From assembly GCA_016699635.1 (NCBI GenBank), contig CP064983.1, forward strand, positions 310,001-374,000: a stretch of 64,000 nucleotides of DNA. The letters are read 5' to 3'. The translations under genes were made by a program, and so were the position numbers. Shown piece by piece: positions 20,374 through 31,042 of the stretch. Each line of letters begins with the position of its first letter. Within the stretch, counting starts at the first letter, position 1. This stretch comes from Bacteroidota bacterium (lineage in GTDB: Bacteria; Bacteroidota; Bacteroidia; AKYH767-A; OLB10). The notes under the pieces were generated by a model, which was not told the origin of the DNA, searched no databases, and saw nothing but the letters and a program-made list of their open reading frames with translations.

Positions 20374-20924
20374 TTATCGTGTCCAATATGTTTGAGATAA
20401 TTATTTACGTGGTCTATAAACTGTGGTAGTGTAACCTGACCATTAACACTAATCATAAAATCGTAAAGCCCCGCATACCCTTTTTCATAACGACCGATTT
20501 TAAAACCTGCTTTTGTTGCAGCACTGATATATCTTAACGGCATGCAACGATCTACATTAAGACAAATCAGATAATCAAAATCGAGATTAACAAACTTGGA
20601 AATCATAGGATGTGAAGGCTTGAAATGCCAATTGAGATTTTTCTTGGTAAAAAAATCAAGTCCAAGTTTTGAAAATCGCATTGGCGGCAGTTCATTGCCA
20701 TCATAATATCCAAGTGCAAGAACATCTTTCTTAAAATCGTCACGAAGATGTTTTACATAGGCTTTTACAATTTCATAATTACGCTCAATAGTAGCATCAT
20801 ACAAAATACCAATAGTGCGCGCATTACTGAAACTTGTGGTGCGTGGCTGATGATGCTGACGCTGCAATTCACGGTAAAATAAATAGCTTGCAGCTTTTTG
20901 TTTTATTGCCTTACCTATTTTCAT
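20370..20924 (-). CDS. Conserved hypothetical protein, DUF6913-like
   Basis: This 184-residue soluble protein has a basic N-terminal helix and the segments TIGILYDATIERNYEIVKAY, VLALGYYDGNELP and FDYLICLNVDRCMPLRYISA. It resembles a Bacteroidota-only family that I remember as DUF6913, commonly encoded next to ligA or dapA as here. Four-base ATGA overlaps link it to both neighbours (20921-20924 and 20370-20373), so the three genes form an operon. Function unknown. Confidence 0.65.
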   Translation of the reverse strand: MKIGKAIKQKAASYLFYRELQRQHHQPRTTSFSNARTIGILYDATIERNYEIVKAYVKHLRDDFKKDVLALGYYDGNELPPMRFSKLGLDFFTKKNLNWHFKPSHPMISKFVNLDFDYLICLNVDRCMPLRYISAATKAGFKIGRYEKGYAGLYDFMISVNGQVTLPQFIDHVNNYLKHIGHDK

Positions 20925-22933
20925 TGAAGCATTTTTAGGAAATCATCTTCAGAGATAATGTTGATTTTAAGTTTCTCTGCCTTTTCAAGTTTAGCAGGTC
21001 CACAGTCGCTACCTGCAAGCAGATAACTTGTCTTTGAGCTGAGCGAGCCTGAAACCTTTCCTCCATTTATCTCAATTGTCTCTTTTAATTTATCGCGCTC
21101 AAATTTCTGAAATACTCCTGTAATCACAAAACTTAACCCTTTAAGTTTACTGCCAGCCTCTTGCATTGCAGCTTTATCAAGTTTAAATTGTAATCCGGCA
21201 CTTTGCAGTTGTTCTACCATTTTAATGTTCTCTAACTCTCGTACAAAGTCAAAAATACTTGTTGCTATTTTATCTCCTATTTCCGGTGTCTGTATCAATT
21301 CTTCTAAAGTGGCCTGACTGATTTTTTGATATGAACCAAAATGACGTGCCAATTTTTTTGCTGTTGTATCACCAACAAATCTAATGCCTATGGCAAAGAG
21401 TACACGTTCAAAAGGCACTTGTTTTGATTTTTCAATTGCTTCGAATAAATTGCTTACAGTCTTCTCCCCCATTCTTTCAAGTTGAAGTAACTTTTCGGAT
21501 TTAAGATGATAAATATCAGCAACGTTTTTTAGTAGTTCGGCTTCAACTAGTTGGTCAATTGTTTCAACACCGAGTCCATCAATATTCATAGCCTTACGTG
21601 AGGTGAAATGCACTAACCTACCTTTTATTTGGGGTGGGCATCCCTCTTCATTGGGGCAATAATGATTAGCCTCCCCTTCAAGCCGAATAAGTTCTGTACC
21701 ACACTCCGGGCAATGTGTAATGTAACTGACCGGCTTGGCTCCTGCTTGACGCATTGAGAAATCTACTCCGGTAATTTTAGGAATAATTTCTCCACCTTTC
21801 TCTACAAAAACCGTGTCGTGCATATGTAAGTCAAGTTTCTGAATCTGATCGGCATTATGCAATGAAGCACGCTTAACCGTTGTGCCTGCGAGTAAAACAG
21901 GTTTTAAATTGGCTACCGGTGTTATTGTTCCTGTACGCCCAACCTGATATACAACACTATTGAGAATGGTTGAAGCTGATTCAGCTTTGTATTTGTAGGC
22001 AATTGCCCATTTAGGCGATTTTGCGGTAAAACCCAATTCTTCTTGCTGACGGAAATTGTTAACTTTAATAACTATGCCATCAATATCAAAAGGAAGTAAA
22101 TCTCTCTTCTTCCGCCAAGATTCAATAAAAGTCAAAACATCTTCAATGGATTTGCATAGTTGATAGTGTTCAGAAATTTTAAATCCCCAATCAGCAGCCA
22201 TTTTAAGTCCGTCATAATGTGTAGAAAAATCAAAATCACCATAAAGTGCATAGAGAAAACAATCGAGTTTACGTCTGGCAACTTCACTGCTGTCTTGTAG
22301 TTTGAGGGTGCCGGCAGCAGAATTTCTCGGGTTGGCAAAAGGTGTCTCGCCAATGTCTGCACGTTCAGCATTAATTCTTTCAAATGTTTTTTTATCGAGA
22401 ATGATTTCACCTCTTATTTCAAACTTATCCGGAAAATTGTTGCCCATGAGGCTTAGAGGAATTGAGCGAATAGTTCGAACATTAGTTGTTACATCATCGC
22501 CACGAACACCATCACCACGTGTTACAGCTCTAAGTAATTTTCCGTTCTGGTATGTCAGACCAATAGCTACACCATCAAACTTCAACTCGCATACATATTC
22601 AAAATCGCTACCAATTACCTTCCTGACTCTTTCATCGAAATCGCGCAGCTCTTCTTCTGAGTAAGTATTACCCAATGACATCATCGGATAACTATGAGTA
22701 ACCGTTACAAATTCTTTAGAGATAAATCCTCCTACACGCTGTGATGGCGACTCGGTAGTCAGTAAGTTTGGAAACTGTTTTTCCAGAGCTATCAGTTCCT
22801 GAAGCATAACATCAAATTCATAATCACTGATGACGGGTTGGGCCTTTACGTAGTATAAATAATTGTGATGATTAAGATCAACGGTCAATTGTTTAATCTT
22901 TTCTCCTGCTTCTTTTTCAGAAATTTTACTCAT
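20921..22933 (-). CDS. ligA: NAD-dependent DNA ligase
   Basis: LigA seals nicks in duplex DNA during replication and repair using NAD. The 670-residue protein is intact, with an Ia domain containing HNYLYYV, adenylated Lys118 in CELKFDGVAIGL, motif RGDGVRGDDVTTNVRTI, an OB-fold region, a four-Cys zinc finger (CPECGTELI ... YCPNEEGC), helix-hairpin-helix repeats (about 480-570) and a C-terminal BRCT domain (LKGLSFVITGVF). First gene of the ligA-DUF6913-dapA-DUF354 operon. Confidence 0.97.
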   Translation of the reverse strand: MSKISEKEAGEKIKQLTVDLNHHNYLYYVKAQPVISDYEFDVMLQELIALEKQFPNLLTTESPSQRVGGFISKEFVTVTHSYPMMSLGNTYSEEELRDFDERVRKVIGSDFEYVCELKFDGVAIGLTYQNGKLLRAVTRGDGVRGDDVTTNVRTIRSIPLSLMGNNFPDKFEIRGEIILDKKTFERINAERADIGETPFANPRNSAAGTLKLQDSSEVARRKLDCFLYALYGDFDFSTHYDGLKMAADWGFKISEHYQLCKSIEDVLTFIESWRKKRDLLPFDIDGIVIKVNNFRQQEELGFTAKSPKWAIAYKYKAESASTILNSVVYQVGRTGTITPVANLKPVLLAGTTVKRASLHNADQIQKLDLHMHDTVFVEKGGEIIPKITGVDFSMRQAGAKPVSYITHCPECGTELIRLEGEANHYCPNEEGCPPQIKGRLVHFTSRKAMNIDGLGVETIDQLVEAELLKNVADIYHLKSEKLLQLERMGEKTVSNLFEAIEKSKQVPFERVLFAIGIRFVGDTTAKKLARHFGSYQKISQATLEELIQTPEIGDKIATSIFDFVRELENIKMVEQLQSAGLQFKLDKAAMQEAGSKLKGLSFVITGVFQKFERDKLKETIEINGGKVSGSLSSKTSYLLAGSDCGPAKLEKAEKLKINIISEDDFLKMLQ

Positions 22934-22947
22934 ATACCTTAATGATG

Positions 22948-22955
22948 CAAAAATA
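22948..22955 (-). promoter_or_regulatory. Candidate -7 element TATTTTTG for ligA operon
   Basis: Read on the minus strand, TATTTTTG matches TAnnTTTG and ends 14 bases before the ligA ATG at 22933. No clear TTG is found at -33. The divergent hemerythrin gene starts about 90 bases away on the other strand. Confidence 0.45.
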
Positions 22956-23038
22956 AGAATAGTTGTCTAAAGAAATTCTATCTTTAAAAGTTAAAAAATC
23001 TTACGAAATTTGTGATTTATAATTTACACTGAGATAAA

Positions 23039-23545
23039 ATGAACAAACTTTTACATCAATTTTTCACTAACGATCATCATCGTTTGGAAAAACTATTAGA
23101 CAAAGCCATCACAACTCCTGAAATTGATATGACATTTTATATGCCTTTTCGTTCAGGTTTGTTACGACATATAAAAATGGAAGAAAATATTTTATTTCCG
23201 GCAGCAAAAGCTATTGATGCAAACAAGATACAGGAAATCTTACCACAATTCCGATTAGAACATGGTGCATTGACAGCGTTAATGGTTCCACCACCAACTC
23301 CTGACCTGATTAAAGTAATAAAACATATTCTCGAAAAACATGACTTTGAAGAGGAGAAACCGGGTGGACTTTATGATGTCTGTGAGTTGCTGACACAATC
23401 TCAAACTCAAGAGCTTTTAAATCAACTTGAAAAAACTCCGGAAGTTCCACTACATCCGCCCAATCCTACACCGTTTGCATTTGATGCAGCAAAAAGAGCT
23501 TTAGTCCGAGCCGGGTATGATTATGATGAGATTATTATGATGTGA
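23039..23545 (+). CDS. Hemerythrin (HHE) domain protein
   Basis: This 168-residue cytoplasmic protein has the HHE cation-binding pattern: HQFFTNDHHRLEKLLDKA, LLRHIKMEENILFPA, FRLEHGALTAL and ILEKHDFEEEKPGGLYDVCE. The His/Glu spacing fits a di-iron helical bundle that binds oxygen or NO or stores iron. The last 30 residues (PPNPTPFAFDAAKRALVRAG) look like a short partner-binding tail. It is transcribed away from ligA. Physiological role not determined by sequence. Confidence 0.8.
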   Translation: MNKLLHQFFTNDHHRLEKLLDKAITTPEIDMTFYMPFRSGLLRHIKMEENILFPAAKAIDANKIQEILPQFRLEHGALTALMVPPPTPDLIKVIKHILEKHDFEEEKPGGLYDVCELLTQSQTQELLNQLEKTPEVPLHPPNPTPFAFDAAKRALVRAGYDYDEIIMM

Positions 23546-23591
23546 AATTGGAATATTGAATTTTCTAAATAAAATTGAAATGTATAAATAT

Positions 23592-24374
23592 TTATTTTTC
23601 TGCAATTACAATTCTAAATTTATTTGCAAATACAATGTGACCATTGCTTTTAGAGTAAGACTTAATAACACCTAAGGTTGATTTTACTACATTTTCAAAA
23701 CCTGCATGTTCAATAGCTTTTGCTGAAGGTCCGGCAGAAAGTAATCCTTTAATTGCAGTTTCCGTATCTGGATAATCCCAAATGGAATCTACATCTTTAA
23801 CGTTTAATATTTTAAATCCAATATCTTCTAAAATACGCTCTAGTAAGTGATTTTCTGTTAATGCAAATGGGCCAGGTGATCCCGATGGAGGTGGTGGCAT
23901 TAAACTTCCTATTGCTTTCAAAAATGAAATTATATCACAATCCTCTTTATTACCCCAAACCATTACAACTATTTTTCCCTCTTTCTTTAATACTCGTTTA
24001 GCTTGCATTAAAGCATTTTTAACGTCCGAAGCATATTGAAAAGAATTAAAGCCAGTAACAATATCAAATGAATCATCTGCAAAGGGAAGTTCTTCCATTT
24101 CACCAACAAGAAATTTCACTGATGGATTATGTTGTTTTGCTTCCTCAATAAATTGTCCTGTTGCATCAAAGCCTATTATTTCAGCTCCGGATTGTGCAGC
24201 TAAACTGATAAAGTATCCTGTACCACAGCCAATATCTAATAACTTATCTATGGGTTGTAATTTAATAAATTCAAGGGCATGTTCATATCCTATTTTTCCA
24301 GTAGGTTCCTGAATTGTTGCCCAATCTTTAGGTCTTTGTCCCCAAAGTTTACTCTGCATTTGTTGCGATCCCAT
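23592..24374 (-). CDS. Class I SAM-dependent methyltransferase (methyltransf_11 type)
   Basis: This 260-residue enzyme has motif I LLDIGCGTGYFISLAA (about residues 44-59), motif II IIGFDATGQFIEEAK, motif post-II DSFDIVTGFNSFQY and a C-terminal cap. It resembles the UbiE/Methyltransf_11 group acting on small molecules. An AT-rich long inverted repeat (24475-24529) lies upstream. A cupin gene and an AraC-type regulator follow further upstream on the same strand and may form one locus, though the gap of 233 bases suggests separate transcripts. Substrate unknown. Confidence 0.82.
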   Translation of the reverse strand: MGSQQMQSKLWGQRPKDWATIQEPTGKIGYEHALEFIKLQPIDKLLDIGCGTGYFISLAAQSGAEIIGFDATGQFIEEAKQHNPSVKFLVGEMEELPFADDSFDIVTGFNSFQYASDVKNALMQAKRVLKKEGKIVVMVWGNKEDCDIISFLKAIGSLMPPPPSGSPGPFALTENHLLERILEDIGFKILNVKDVDSIWDYPDTETAIKGLLSAGPSAKAIEHAGFENVVKSTLGVIKSYSKSNGHIVFANKFRIVIAEK

Positions 24375-24474
24375 AACCTTATTATTAAAAATTAATTTTA
24401 AATAACAATATCAACAATGACTATCCTAAAATAATGAAAATACATTCTACTAAACTACTCTTGACTACATATTT

Positions 24475-24529
24475 TTTCCTAATGAATCGATAAAAATTGA
24501 AAATATAATTTTATTGATTCATTAGGAAA
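24475..24529. repeat. Long AT-rich inverted repeat (hairpin)
   Basis: Left arm 24475-24498 (TTTCCTAATGAATCGATAAA...) pairs with right arm 24507-24529 (...TTTATTGATTCATTAGGAAA) around an 8-base loop. The 14-bp outer part is perfect, followed by one G/A difference and more A-T pairs with a one-base bulge. Neither strand has a U-run after the stem, so a simple terminator is unlikely. It lies between the cupin stop (24608) and the methyltransferase start (24374). Confidence 0.75.
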
Positions 24530-24607
24530 TATAATTTCTAAAAGAAGAGATTCGAAATGCAATTCTTCTTACATAATTAAAATAATAATCAAACTATTTT
24601 AAAAAGA

Positions 24608-24988
24608 TTACAAATGTTTTGCATAGTCAATCATTCCTTGAAAATCTATTACAATTGCAGGCTCATTACCTACTGTCCATGCATCATGTCCTGAAGGCAA
24701 TATTGAAACATCACCAGGCTTACAATCAAACTCAGTACCATCATCCATTACCACATGTAATATACCGGAAACATGATACTGAAAGTGTGGTGCCTCACAA
24801 CTATGAGTTTTTGCGATTGGCTGAACAGATGTTGCCCATCGCCAACCAGGCTCAAATACACCACGACCAATAGTTGCTCCTCCAATTTTAACTAACTCAA
24901 GTCTTCCTTTAGGAAATTCACGGATTTCATCGGGCTTGCCGAAGTTTTTAAATTCCGCCATTTTTGAAATAATTGCTGATTTTTCCAT
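24608..24988 (-). CDS. Cupin-domain protein
   Basis: This 126-residue small beta-barrel protein has the cupin motifs APHFQYHVSGILHVVMDDG and GDVSILPSGHDAWTVGNEPA. A group with almost this pattern (EIREFPKGRLEL ... FEPGWRWATSVQPIAKT) is widespread, and its biochemical role is not settled. Cytoplasmic. Its start may be ATG at 24988 or at 24961. The AraC-type regulator gene directly upstream on the same strand suggests it is a target or partner. Confidence 0.8.
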   Translation of the reverse strand: MEKSAIISKMAEFKNFGKPDEIREFPKGRLELVKIGGATIGRGVFEPGWRWATSVQPIAKTHSCEAPHFQYHVSGILHVVMDDGTEFDCKPGDVSILPSGHDAWTVGNEPAIVIDFQGMIDYAKHL

Positions 24989-25068
24989 TTTAATTAAATT
25001 TTATTCTGCAAAGTAAGATATCATTCCTAAAAGATACTTTGTAAATTATTCGGCATTGTATGTAAAAA

Positions 25069-25967
25069 TCAGAGTTTCTTTCTAAGTTCTAGTGGCGATA
25101 AACCTGTTCGTCTCTTTATAAAATGTGTAAAGTGTGATGGGTCATCAAACTTCAGATAATACGCTATCTCAGAAACTGACTTATTTGTTGATCCTAACTG
25201 AACTTTTGCTTCAAGTAATAGTATATCATGAATAATTTGTAATGGTGAACGCCCTAAAGTATTACTAACTACCTCTGAAAGATGTTTTGATGAAACATTA
25301 AGTTTATTAGCGTATTCATTTACCGTTCGATATGTTTTAAAATGTTTCTCTACTAATAATTTAAATCCGTTTGCCAATTGTTCATGTCTGCTAACATTGG
25401 TTTTAAATTCATTGACACGTTTACGATATATTTCTCTAACTCTATAAAGTAAAATCAGAATAAGGTTACAAAGTAGAAAATTTTTTCAAGTGAAGTCCGA
25501 TCGTTCTCTTCAATAATTTGTTTGAAAGCATACTGTATAACTTCACTTTCAGTCTGACTTAAATTAATAATATGCGGGGCATCAAAATTAAAAAATGGAA
25601 ACTCTTCTGTAAATGTCTTCTTTAATTGTGGTTTTAGAAATTCTGACTTAAAATGAATGCAATATCCCTTGCAGTTCTTTATATGATCGCTGGCGTAAAG
25701 TGTATTCTCGGGTATAACAACAAGGTCGTTAGGTTTCAATTGCAAATGATCTGCACCAAGTTTAACGTCATGCTCACCAGAGATTAACAAGTATATTAAG
25801 TTAAATTGCCTTCTTAATGCAGGAATTGATTCACAATTTTTATGTTTGTCTTCCAATGTACCAGGCATAACCATCATATTGGTATCATATTGCTTTGAAT
25901 CACGATTTATCAACCGTTCAAACATTTCAAGTGTTTCAATATTTAATATTTCGTTTTCCCTTTTCAC
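25069..25967 (-). CDS. AraC-family transcriptional regulator (one frameshift)
   Basis: The N-terminal part (25455-25967) is a cupin-like sensor domain (LIYLLISGEHDVKLGADHLQLKPNDLVVI). The frame stops at TGA near 25457. One added base just before it gives ...LILILLYRVREIYRKRVNEF..., which runs into the AraC DNA-binding domain: VNEYANKLNVSSKHLSEVV (first helix-turn-helix) and VSEIAYYLKFDDPSHFTHFIKRRTGLSPLELR (second). About 299 residues. It probably controls the cupin gene or itself. The 292 bases upstream (25968-26259) hold its promoter region; I see only a weak ACTTAT-N6-ATAAGT dyad (26006-26023). Confidence 0.82.
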
Positions 25968-26259
25968 AGCTAGTTATTTAATAATCTATTTAAGGAATAT
26001 TCATTACTTATTTCAATATAAGTTCAATTATTATTGCATAATAGTATAAATATAGAACAATGAAAACTTACATAAAATTTACCGGAAAATTAGCATTTAA
26101 TTTTACAGTTATTTAACTTGAAGTAAAATTTAACAATTGATAGTTCTAAAAATGTATTATGTAGAATTTTACCTAAGGCAAATACTTAATAAAACATATC
26201 TGCTTGATTAGTCAATTATCTTAAGTTTCTTTGGGGTTAAGTTTGATGTTTTAAAATGT
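25968..26259. other. Intergenic region between AraC gene and subtilase gene
   Basis: About 290 bases without a gene on either strand, very AT-rich. The AraC gene starts at its left edge and the S8 peptidase gene ends at its right edge. The only structure I see is the weak dyad ACTTAT-N6-ATAAGT at 26006-26023, a possible regulator site, and no hairpin with a U-run. Confidence 0.5.
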
Positions 26260-28414
26260 CTATTGATATATCAATTTTATCGTCTGCTTATAACCTTCAG
26301 TAGAAATCAATTGAGCAAAATAAACGCCTTTTGAAGGTAATATAGGGTTAATTGTTATCTTATGCGTTGCTTCGATATTGAAAGATGATTGATAAACCAA
26401 CTGTCCTAATGGGTTAAAAATATTTACTGCTGAAAGTTGTTTCACAGCCGTTAGCTGAAATGACTGATTAAAAGGAATTGGATAAATACTTCCAATTTGT
26501 GAATCATAATCATTGATTGAAAGAAAACTACAACCAAGCATGGCAGCAAATCCATCTGCACGGCCATATCCCCAGCTGTTGTTTGGTATTGTACCTGTAA
26601 CCAATGAGTCAACCATTGCATTTTGTGTGATACAGTTTTTAATATCCTGCCACGATGCATTTGGGTATCGTTGAAGTATCAGTGCTGCAATACCGGCAAC
26701 TACAGGCGATGCTGTAGAAGTACCTCCATCTCTGATGTGCATGCAACCTAAAGCCTTACTTGTGACCGGAAGATTGGGTAACACATTATAAGCACCTGCT
26801 GCAATAGACATTCCACCGCTGGCACAAATTTCAGGTTTGAGACGTGCATCACGAGTAGGGCCATGACTGCTTTGTGGCGCCAATGCTCCCGGTGTATAGT
26901 TTGTTGTTGAAACAAAAAGATTATTGGTGCAGTCCATATAAGTCATGCGGTTTTTATGTTCACCAACAGTAATTACTTTATCACTGCATGAAAAACTACT
27001 TACCATAGTCTGGTCATAATCGGGAGAAACATATTTTACAATTTCAGGAATTGTTGCGGTGTTGGTAGTGCATTTGATGGTGTCATCTGAAAACTCCATA
27101 AATCAAATTTGCCTGTTTGCGTTGAAGAGAGTCTGAAGCGATATTGAGTGCTGTCCGAATAATATTAAATATCATACTATAGCGTCCATTAGAAAGTGAA
27201 GCAAAACGCTGCACAAGCGCAATTCGGTTTCCTGAAACACCCCACAATGTATCTGTGTGTATTGTTCCCAAATTTTGAGAAACAGTATAATAGTTACCCA
27301 TTGTCTGTAATTCATAACCGGAAGTTACATTATCTGCACCGACTGCAAATTTCATCTGAGTAAAGTTTGCCACATCAGCCCACATTTCTAAATAAATAGA
27401 ATTACCATAGGCAGGGTTAAAATTAAACCATGTAAACGATGTATCATTAGCAGCAGTATGCAAATGCTGAACGTGAATAGGTATATTTCCTGCATTACCG
27501 GCTGCACAAACAAGTGAGCGGCCATTACGTTGGGAAATGAGATTAGAGATAGCCTGTGCCTGTAAATCTTTTCCATCATGAGAACCATAATAAGTTCCCG
27601 CACTGATGTTGATTACACATGGCTTATTAAGTGCATAAGCTTTTGAATAAATATAATTCACAGCATCGGCAACTGTTGTTAACCAATCATTGTCTGAAAG
27701 GTTCCAGTTTACACAAACAGAAATTATATCGGCAGCAGGTGCAGCACCCTTATGGTCGTTCAATGCAAGACCATTGCCGGCACCCATACCTGTAACGTGT
27801 GTGCCATGTCCATTGCTGTTGTCAACATGAGCGGAGGCATTGCCTGCATCAATATCTGCTGCAGTAAATTCTGTTCCATAATTATAGGGCATTGGTGCAT
27901 TTCCAACTGTTAAATTATGATCCCAGATATACAACACACGTGTACTTCCGTTAGCATGTTTGAAATCAGGATGAGAAAAATCAATACCTGAATCAATAAA
28001 TCCCATTACTACGCCACTGCCATCGTAGCCTTGCGGCAAAGGAGCCATACCATTTTGAACAGGATTGATGTTGTTGCGCACACGCATAGAGTCGTCTAAA
28101 GCTACAAGCTGCATTCCGTTATCCTCAACTGCTTCTACACTTGGAAGTGCAATTAATCCATTAACAGCACCTAAGGGTAAAACCAATGAAACTATATCTC
28201 CGGCTACAAACTTTACTTTACCGCTATTTTGTTGAACATAATTCTGAATAATGCCAACATCTCCTTGTGCAAATAATGCTACAGGGCGTGTTACTGAAAA
28301 CGGCCCGGACAATTTTTTAGCAAGTGTAAAATTTATCTTGCTCAAATCCTGAGCGAATGCACCCTGAAGAATAAATAATAAAAATACTAAGAGTGAAATA
28401 TGTGGTTTTTTCAT
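26260..28414 (-). CDS. Secreted S8 (subtilisin-like) peptidase with T9SS sorting domain (two frameshifts)
   Basis: The start is ATG 28414 (MKKPHISLLVFLLFILQGAFAQ, signal peptide). The catalytic triad is visible: Asp in GFIDSGIDFSHPDF, His in NGHGTHVTG and Ser in GTSTASPVVAG; the oxyanion Asn is in CAAGNAGN. The frame breaks around 27085-27110, where three frames are used in about 30 bases. A short middle piece TGKFDLWSF, typical of this family, bridges the two large frames, implying two single-base errors. The C-terminus is a T9SS type A sorting domain (SIYPIPFNQSFQLTA ... YKQTIKLIYQ). About 718 residues. It degrades extracellular or surface proteins; substrates unknown. Confidence 0.87.
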
Positions 28415-28485
28415 TACTATTTTATTGGTCAACAATTTTAAATAAAATATTCTGTTTAGATAATGAGGGGCAATACAATTATCAA

Positions 28486-28514
28486 CAAATTTACAATAAA
28501 AGGTTTTTTTACAA
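28486..28514 (-). promoter_or_regulatory. Promoter for the S8 peptidase gene
   Basis: On the minus strand, TTG (28512-28514), an 18-base spacer and TAAATTTG (28486-28493) fit the Bacteroidota promoter pattern. It would give a 5' leader of about 65 bases before ATG 28414. Confidence 0.5.
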
Positions 28515-28583
28515 TATTTATTTCAGATTAAAAATATATGTTAACATTTTAAGTATTTGAATCTGAATTTAAGAATGAAATGA

Positions 28584-28591
28584 TAAGTTTG
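28584..28591 (+). promoter_or_regulatory. Candidate -7 element TAAGTTTG for the TonB receptor gene
   Basis: TAAGTTTG matches TAnnTTTG and lies 21 bases before ATG 28613. A TTTG occurs 24 bases upstream, slightly beyond the usual spacing. Confidence 0.5.
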
Positions 28592-28612
28592 CAACCCCCG
28601 TATAATCAATTT

Positions 28613-31042
28613 ATGATCAGAAAATATTCGCTCTTTTTACTTCTTTTCTACAAATTCAAATCTTAAACGCTCAGGACAAAGTAAAACGGTTTACTATTAG
28701 CGGTTATGTTAAAGATGCCTCTACAGGCGAAGCATTAATTGGAGCTAATGTATATCTGCGTGAAACGATGAAAGGTGTTCAGACTAACACTTATGGCTAC
28801 TATGCAATTACCGTTGATGCCTCTGATAGTGTTACACTGATGAGCTCTTTTGTAGGATATAACGATTTTCAGCAACGAATGCTTATTGTTAAAGATGTCA
28901 AAGTAAACGTGAATCTGCACAACAAATACATTGAAACGCAAGAAGTAGTTATCACTGCCAAGAAAGAAGATCAGAATGTTAACAGCACGCAAATGGGTAC
29001 AGTTCAACTTGATGTGGAGCAGATAAAAACACTGCCTGCATTTATGGGTGAAGTGGATATTTTAAAAACTATTCAACTGCTGCCCGGAGTGCAATCTGCC
29101 GGTGAGGGGAACACAGGTTTTTATGTTCGCGGTGGTGGCCCCGATCAAAATTTAATATTATTGGATGAAGCATTAGTTTATAATGCCTCACATTTATTTG
29201 GTTTTTTTTCGGTATTTAATTCCGATGCCATCAATAACGTTTCATTGATTAAAGGTGGCATGCCTGCAAACTATGGCGGGCGACTTGCATCTGTATTAGA
29301 CATTTCGCTTAAAGAAGGAAACAACAAAGAGTTTAAAGCGGAAGGTGGATTAGGACCCATTGCCTCACGACTTACATTGCAAGGTCCGATTCAAAAGATA
29401 AATCATCATTCATTGTATCAGGAAGGCGTACATTTATTGATCTGTTTCAACGTCCACCGTTTGTAAAAAAAGGTTCCAATGCTGCTAACAACACCTATTA
29501 CTTCTATGATTTGAATGCTAAAATAAACTATCAGCTTTCAGATAAAGACAGACTTTTTTTAAGCGGCTACTTTGGCAGAGATGTGTTTAACTTCAAAAGT
29601 GCCGATACAGGATTTAAGTTCAGAATCCCGTGGGGAAATGCTACTGCCGTATTACGCTGGAATCATTTATTCAGTGACAAGTTATTTGTAAACACCTCAA
29701 TTATTTTTTCTGATTATAACTTTGCTTTCAATGCAAAACAGGAAAGTTTTAGTTTCAATATTTTTTCAGGCATCAGAGATTATAATGCAAAAATTGACTT
29801 TAGCTGGTTTCCTATTATCACACACAATGTTAAGTTTGGTGTAAACTACACCTACCATCGCTTTACTCCTACAAGTGCAGAGGTACAAGTCAGGATTCAA
29901 CAGAATTTGATTTGGGTGGAGTAAACAGACTCTATGCACATGAAGCTGCTGCCTACATTAATGATGACTGGACAATTAGTGATAAATTTTCTGTAAGTGC
30001 TGGCTTACGTTATTCACTTTTCGATTTTACAGGGCCTTTTACACGCTATGTTAAAAACGAAGACAATGAAACTATTGATACTATTTACTATAAAACAAAC
30101 GAAACTGTTGGTTTCTATCACGGACTTGAGCCTCGCATTTCAGCTAAATTTTCGTTAGATAAAAACTCTTCCATAAAAGCATCATTCACACAAAACTATC
30201 AATATGTGCACTTGGCATCGTTTACTTCTGTTACGCTGCCTACAGATGTTTGGGTACCCAGCAGCGACAGAGTAAAACCACAAGACGGAAGACTGTATGC
30301 CGCAGGATATTTCAGAAACTTTCATCAAAATATGTTTGAAACATCTGTAGAAGTTTATTACAAAACCATGCGCAATCAAATTGAGTATCGTGAAGGTGCA
30401 CAGGCTGATGATGATGTGAAAAATAATACCGATAATAATTTTGTATTTGGTAAAGGATGGAGTTATGGTGCTGAATTCTTTATCAAAAAAGCAAAAGGAA
30501 AACTAAATGGATGGGTTGGTTACACACTTAGCTATACAGATAGAAAATTTCCTGATATTATGAATGGAAAAACATTTCCGGCAAAGTATGACAGGCGACA
30601 TGATATTTCTGTTGTGGTGTCTTATAATGCAAGCAAACGTTGGACATTTGGTTTGACTTGGGTTTATGCAACAGGTAATGCCACTACTCTGCCTGTTTCA
30701 AGATATTTTATGTTTGGTCCTTTAGATTTACAAGGTGTTGTATCAAGTGGATTACCCAATATGTCAAACGGACAGATATATGATGTTTATGGCGACAGAA
30801 ATTCTTACAGAATGGCAGCCTATCATCGTTTAGATTTATCTGCAACCTATATCAAGAAAAAGACAAAACGCTTTGAATCAAGTTGGAATTTTAGCATCTA
30901 CAATGTTTACAGCAGAATGAACCCCTATTTTATTTATTTTAATAATGAAGTTGATAAAGAAACAGGTGAATTTAAAATTCAGGCAAAACAAGTTTCGCTG
31001 TTTCCAATTATTCCTTCTGTTACTTATAATTTTAAATTCTGA
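28613..31042 (+). CDS. TonB-dependent outer-membrane receptor (three frameshifts)
   Basis: Start ATG 28613 (MIRKYSLFLLLF...). A one-base loss near 28640 separates the signal peptide from LNAQDKVKRFTISGYVKDAS, a CarboxypepD-reg-like domain. The plug domain has PAFMGEVDILKTIQLLPGVQ and GFYVRGGGPDQNLILLDEA. Two more single-base losses near 29395 (CAAAAG, giving DKSSFIVSGRRTFIDLF) and 29895 (giving DSTEFDLGGVNRLYAHE) separate the 22-strand barrel pieces. It ends VTYNFKF. About 810 residues. It imports an unknown large ligand using TonB energy. The stop overlaps the DUF4249 start by one base, a pairing typical for this family. Confidence 0.88.

Noticed and set aside
22302..22664. 120-codon frame opposite ligA
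   Set aside because: It lies wholly inside the intact ligA gene, has no recognisable domain and an odd composition; it is a shadow of the coding strand.
26006..26023. Operator for the AraC regulator
   Set aside because: Only 6-base AT-rich arms; such dyads are expected by chance in this sequence.
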